Source: PALSA-505 sp035308365 (GTDB taxonomy: Bacteria > Actinomycetota > Actinomycetes > Streptosporangiales > Streptosporangiaceae). From it: a stretch of DNA of 15,437 nt. The stretch spans positions 1-15,437 of the forward strand of contig DATGGU010000075.1 of assembly GCA_035308365.1 (NCBI GenBank). Reading direction: 5' to 3'. How positions within the stretch are numbered: position 1 is the first letter of the stretch; each line of letters opens with the position of its first letter. The position numbers and the translations under genes were made by a program. Below, piece by piece: positions 12,831 to 15,437 of this stretch. A model generated the notes under the pieces. That model made no database searches. It had not been told where the DNA came from and saw nothing but the letters and a program-made list of their open reading frames with translations.

Positions 12831-13961
12831 TTAGCCCTTGCCTTCAGCCGGCCGTTTGCGGAGGGAGATGCGAGCGAAGACGAGGATGATGCCGATTCCC
12901 AGCACGATCAGCCCGGCGGCCTCGTCGCTAAGCTGCCCGCTGTTCAGCGGCAGGATGTCGGCGACCGTCCTGGCCCGGTACGGCGTGTGCGCCTTGGCAG
13001 CGTTGCGCCCCTGAAGGGATCCGCTGCCAGGGCTGCCCGACGAAGGTCCGATCGTCGGGAACAAGCCGGATGGGTTCTGTCCGAGAGTGCCGTTTCCGCC
13101 GCTCGTACCCGGCAGCGTCAGGTTTCCGCTCCCCAGCGGAGAATTGCTGCCGGTAGAGTTCGACGACCCCGACCCGCTGTTTCCTGACGAACCACCCGAG
13201 TGCTTGTGCCCCCCGGACGATGTCTTGGTGGGCGTGGGGGTGGGCGTCGGCGATGTCGGCGGCGTCGAGATCACACTGGCCGTGGCGCTGCCGGTGATCG
13301 AGCCCGTGGTGCTCGAGCCGGGCGCGGCGGCGGTCACCGTAGCCGCCAGCGTGGCCGTGTCACCCGATGGGGCGGAACTCGGCACGGCGATCTGCGCCTG
13401 GAGCTGAGTAGCCTGGTTGACCCGCATACGGCCGATCGTGCAAGTCTGTGTCCCTGCCCCGACGCCACAATAGGTAAAGGTCGGAGCCGGGAGCGATGGT
13501 GACGGCCGGCCAGCGATCGCCGAAATCTGAACGGTGACGTCGTCGGCGGCCCCGCCGCTCGGCCACACGGTCACCTTGTACAAGGCATCCTGGCCGGAAT
13601 GCACACTGCTCGTCGCGGCAGCCACGCTTACGCAGATCTCTGACGTGGCGGCGGTACTTGGCGAATTGCTAGATGCGGTCCAGCTACTTGATCCCGAAGG
13701 ATGTGCCCGCGCTGCCGGGGTGCCCGTGGGAGTGGGTCCGGCCGGTGTAGTCGTGGGAGCCGAGGGGAGCACCTGACACTGGTTCGCTGCGGCCTGCCCC
13801 CCTGCCGCATGTGCCCCCGCCAGGGTCGCCGCTGTGGTGCCGACGCAGAGCACGGCCACTCCGGCGAACACGCCAAATACCGAAGAACCAACCCGCCGTC
13901 CGCGCTGCGGGACAACGGCGTTGTTTCCGTCCTGGGGTGTGAACTCGCGCTTTAGCATCAT
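12831..13961 (-). CDS. Secreted, C-terminally membrane-anchored surface protein
   Basis: The 376-residue product has an N-terminal signal sequence: basic residues to 23, hydrophobic core about 27-50, and a likely cut after an AHA/AGA motif near 50-52. A Ser/Thr/Pro linker follows, then a beta-rich domain (about 108-232) with Cys110, Cys165 and Cys174 plus Cys62. Next come a Pro-Thr stalk (233-250), a long Ser/Gly/Asn region (251-320) and a final hydrophobic helix (about 348-364) with a basic tail (RISLRKRPAEGKG). The layout is that of a cell-wall-spanning surface protein. LPLNSG (337-342) sits where a sortase motif would be but is not canonical LPxTG. Two adjacent ATGs (13961, 13958) have no ribosome binding site; a TAATCT box ends 5 bases upstream, suggesting a leaderless transcript. 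Confidence 0.85.
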   Translation of the reverse strand: MMLKREFTPQDGNNAVVPQRGRRVGSSVFGVFAGVAVLCVGTTAATLAGAHAAGGQAAANQCQVLPSAPTTTPAGPTPTGTPAARAHPSGSSSWTASSNSPSTAATSEICVSVAAATSSVHSGQDALYKVTVWPSGGAADDVTVQISAIAGRPSPSLPAPTFTYCGVGAGTQTCTIGRMRVNQATQLQAQIAVPSSAPSGDTATLAATVTAAAPGSSTTGSITGSATASVISTPPTSPTPTPTPTKTSSGGHKHSGGSSGNSGSGSSNSTGSNSPLGSGNLTLPGTSGGNGTLGQNPSGLFPTIGPSSGSPGSGSLQGRNAAKAHTPYRARTVADILPLNSGQLSDEAAGLIVLGIGIILVFARISLRKRPAEGKG

Positions 13962-13966
13962 TGGTT

Positions 13967-13972
13967 AGATTA
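13967..13972 (-). promoter_or_regulatory. Candidate -10 box for a leaderless transcript
   Basis: TAATCT on the minus strand (complement of 13967-13972) is 5 bases before the ATG at 13961, the spacing expected if transcription starts at the A of the start codon. The -35 region is poor. Confidence 0.4.
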
Positions 13973-14057
13973 CGGGCTGTTCGCGTGTACCACTACCCCC
14001 GGGGTCGGCCCAGCTAACCCCCGCAACCTCCCAGAATCTCCTCACAACCCCGCTACC

Positions 14058-14066
14058 TGCCATAAT
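14058..14066 (+). promoter_or_regulatory. Candidate extended -10 promoter for the hydrolase gene
   Basis: TGCCATAAT (14058-14066) combines an extended TG element with a -10 box one base away from TATAAT. It would give a leader of about 40 bases before the ribosome binding site and the proposed start at 14112. No clear -35 box is present. Confidence 0.4.
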
Positions 14067-14111
14067 CAGCTAACCCTGAGGCGCTTCCCAGGCAAGTCAC
14101 AGGAGACAGTC

Positions 14112-14951
14112 ACGAACTCCAGAGCGGTTCTAACCAGGCCGGCCCCACCGCCTGACATCACGCTCCGTTACGGCCCCGGGGACGAGCACATCGCCGATCT
14201 GCGCCTGCCGTCAAATTCGGGCACATCCCCAGCTCCGCTCATACTCTTCCTGCACGGTGGCTTCTGGCGCGCACAATACGACCGCACTCACACCGGCTCC
14301 CTGACCGCCGCCCTGGCTACTGTTGGTTACATCGTGTGCACCCCCGAGTTCCGCCGTACCGGCCAGCCCGGCGGCGGCTGGCCCGGAACCTTTGACGACA
14401 TAGCCCTGGCTGTGGATACCCTCCCCGGGCTGATCGCCGCCACCCTAGGCTCGGAACCGGGCACCCGGCTGCTGGCTGGTCATTCGGCAGGCGGCCATTT
14501 GGCCCTCTGGGCCGCCGCCAGACGCCGCATCCCGGCTACGTCGCGTTGGCACATGCCTGCCCTCCCTTGGTCAGGCGTCGTCGCCTTGGCGCCCGTCAGC
14601 GATCTGGCCGCCTGTCACACTCAATGGCTGGACGACGGCGCCGCCGACGACCTGATAGGCGACGGCCCGAACCGTTATCCCGACCGCTACGCCCTGGCCG
14701 ACCCGGCCAGCCTGATTCCCCTGGACATTTCCGTGCACATCGTGCACGGGTCGCGCGACGACCGCGTCCCCGTCTCGATGAGCCGCGATTATGCCGCCCG
14801 GGCTGTCGCTGCGGGCGACGAGGTCGTCCTGGATGAACTTCCGGGGTGCGGCCACTTCGAGCTGATCGACCCGGTGTCGTCCGCCTGGCCAGCGGTTCTG
14901 GCCGCGTTTCGGGCGGTAGAGTCCCTGGCTGGGGGTGAACGCCGGCGGTGA
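14112..14951 (+). CDS. Alpha/beta hydrolase with HGGFW motif, probable ACG start
   Basis: This 279-residue serine hydrolase has a complete catalytic set. HGGFWR (48-53) forms the oxyanion hole, GHSAGG (123-128) holds nucleophile Ser125, SRDDRVP carries acid Asp216 (or Asp217), and GCGHFEL carries His248. The HGGxW signature is typical of kynurenine formamidase-like and related esterases, so amide or ester hydrolysis of a small substrate is likely. The first GTG (14334) would cut off the oxyanion motif. Upstream the frame stays open and reads NSRAVLTRPAPPPDITLRYG after an ACG at 14112, with AGGAG at 14101-14105 six bases before it. No in-frame ATG, GTG or TTG exists from there to 14334. Either ACG is used or an ATG has mutated. 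Confidence 0.82.
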   Translation, partial: TNSRAVLTRPAPPPDITLRYGPGDEHIADLRLPSNSGTSPAPLILFLHGGFWRAQYDRTHTGSLTAALATVGYIVCTPEFRRTGQPGGGWPGTFDDIALAVDTLPGLIAATLGSEPGTRLLAGHSAGGHLALWAAARRRIPATSRWHMPALPWSGVVALAPVSDLAACHTQWLDDGAADDLIGDGPNRYPDRYALADPASLIPLDISVHIVHGSRDDRVPVSMSRDYAARAVAAGDEVVLDELPGCGHFELIDPVSSAWPAVLAAFRAVESLAGGERRR

Positions 14952-14968
14952 TGGCACCTGGTTGTGGC

Positions 14969-14998
14969 GACCCTGCCGGTCGGGGCGCGACCAGGGTC
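14969..14998 (+). terminator. Possible terminator hairpin after the hydrolase gene
   Basis: GACCCTG (14969-14975) pairs with CAGGGTC (14992-14998), and the G/C-rich loop can pair partly. It lies 18 bases after the hydrolase stop. There is no T-run. Confidence 0.45.
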
Positions 14999-15087
14999 GG
15001 CGGTACGGTAATCTCTCCTAGGCCGGTGGTGCGGACGTCATCTTGATCCTGTGGCTTCAGGAGATGCGCTGGTGCCGGACAGATTAG

Positions 15088-15100
15088 GAGACCAGGTCTC
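15088..15100. other. 13-bp palindrome upstream of the tRNA gene
   Basis: GAGACC-A-GGTCTC is a perfect palindrome around one base, located 41 bases before the tRNA. It may be a protein-binding site in the tRNA promoter region, but no -10/-35 pair can be assigned securely. Confidence 0.3.
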
Positions 15101-15141
15101 GCAGTACCGGGTAAGGCCAGGTCCAGACAACAGAACATCAG

Positions 15142-15214
15142 GCCCCCTTAGCTCAGTCGGCAGAGCGTCTCCATGGTAAGGAGAAGGTCTACGGTTCGAT
15201 TCCGTAAGGGGGCT
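15142..15214 (+). tRNA. tRNA-Thr (anticodon GGT)
   Basis: A full cloverleaf can be drawn. The acceptor stem is GCCCCCT with AGGGGGC, the D arm is GCTCAGTCGGCAGAGC, and the anticodon stem is TCTCC/GGAGA around the loop ATGGTAA (anticodon GGT, reading ACC/ACU). The T arm is TACGG-TTCGATT-CCGTA, and the discriminator base is T. The CCA end is not encoded and would be added by the nucleotidyltransferase. The length is 73 bases. Confidence 0.96.
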
Positions 15215-15307
15215 CCGCGACTTTCCGCAGGTCAGATGCCTCTTTACCGGATCATGCTAGGGCCGGTGAGGTGCCGCGAGGGGCACTTTGAGGGGCAGAA
15301 TCGTCTG

Positions 15308-15437
15308 TCAGCCCCATTGGATCTGTTCGAGCTTTGAGCGGTCGCCCGGCCGGATGCGCAGTGCGTCGAGCGGCCTGGTCCGGGTCGGGTGGACCACCTC
15401 GGTCCACTCCACGCCGCCGTGCTCGGTCAGGCAGGCC
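15308..15437 (-). CDS. C-terminal 42 residues of an unidentified protein (runs off the window)
   Basis: The minus strand reads ACLTEHGGVEWTEVVHPTRT followed by RPLDALRIRPGDRSKLEQIQ and WG, then TGA at 15308-15310. The frame enters from beyond the window edge. Residue composition and codon pattern look coding (third positions mostly G/C). No domain is recognised from this tail. It points towards the tRNA-Thr gene, with about 90 bases between them. These contain a weak hairpin GTGCC (15271-15275) / GGCAC (15282-15286) followed by TTT, which may end the tRNA transcript. Confidence 0.6.
   Translation of the reverse strand, partial: ACLTEHGGVEWTEVVHPTRTRPLDALRIRPGDRSKLEQIQWG

Noticed and set aside
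14334..14951. Hydrolase starting at the GTG at 14334
   Set aside because: This would remove HGGFWR, the oxyanion-hole motif, and has no ribosome binding site, while the upstream frame is clearly coding.

Overview
This is a high-GC window with the character of a mycothiol-producing actinobacterium. The lineage signs are a mycothiol-dependent formaldehyde dehydrogenase, a flotillin of actinobacterial type, a SoxR, an archaeal-type prolyl-tRNA synthetase, GTG starts and low-complexity Pro/Gly/Ser surface proteins. The genus cannot be told from the sequence alone. It looks like ordinary chromosome with lineage-specific genes; no CRISPR array, IS element or prophage block is visible.

Left part (1-4400, mostly + strand). 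A VOC/glyoxalase-like protein ends at a strong hairpin. It is followed by a two-gene module of a small NfeD-like protein and a flotillin (SPFH) protein. A small single-pass membrane protein lies on the opposite strand, convergent with the flotillin. Then come mscR, for NAD/mycothiol-dependent formaldehyde oxidation, and soxR, a [2Fe-2S] redox sensor with a SoxR-box palindrome just before it. The last two form a thiol/redox stress pair.

Middle (4600-9540, mostly - strand). A tightly overlapping operon runs arsR-type repressor > AHSA1/SRPBCC protein > DoxX-like membrane protein > calycin-like protein of unknown function. Its promoter has a perfect -35 box, and an operator palindrome overlaps the repressor's ribosome binding site. 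Next are a decayed GbsR/MarR-like remnant, proS and a cupin gene. The cupin gene is transcribed divergently from a marR gene, and an array of CTTGCYTA half-sites with two-helical-turn spacing lies between them, suggesting joint control.

Right part (9685-15437). Two unrelated long cell-surface-type proteins converge. One has 979 residues, with a roughly 800-residue repetitive cytoplasmic region, one membrane helix and a compact C-terminal domain. The other has 376 residues, with a signal peptide, a Cys-containing domain, a Pro/Thr/Ser stalk and a C-terminal membrane anchor. An alpha/beta hydrolase follows, with a complete catalytic triad but no ATG/GTG/TTG start; ACG at 14112, behind a good ribosome binding site, is the likely start. 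A tRNA-Thr(GGT) and the C-terminal end of an unidentified - strand gene close the window.

There is no single obvious new defence or biosynthetic system. The best leads are the ACG-start hydrolase, the iteron-like cupin/marR operator, the mscR-soxR pairing and the repeat-rich membrane protein.
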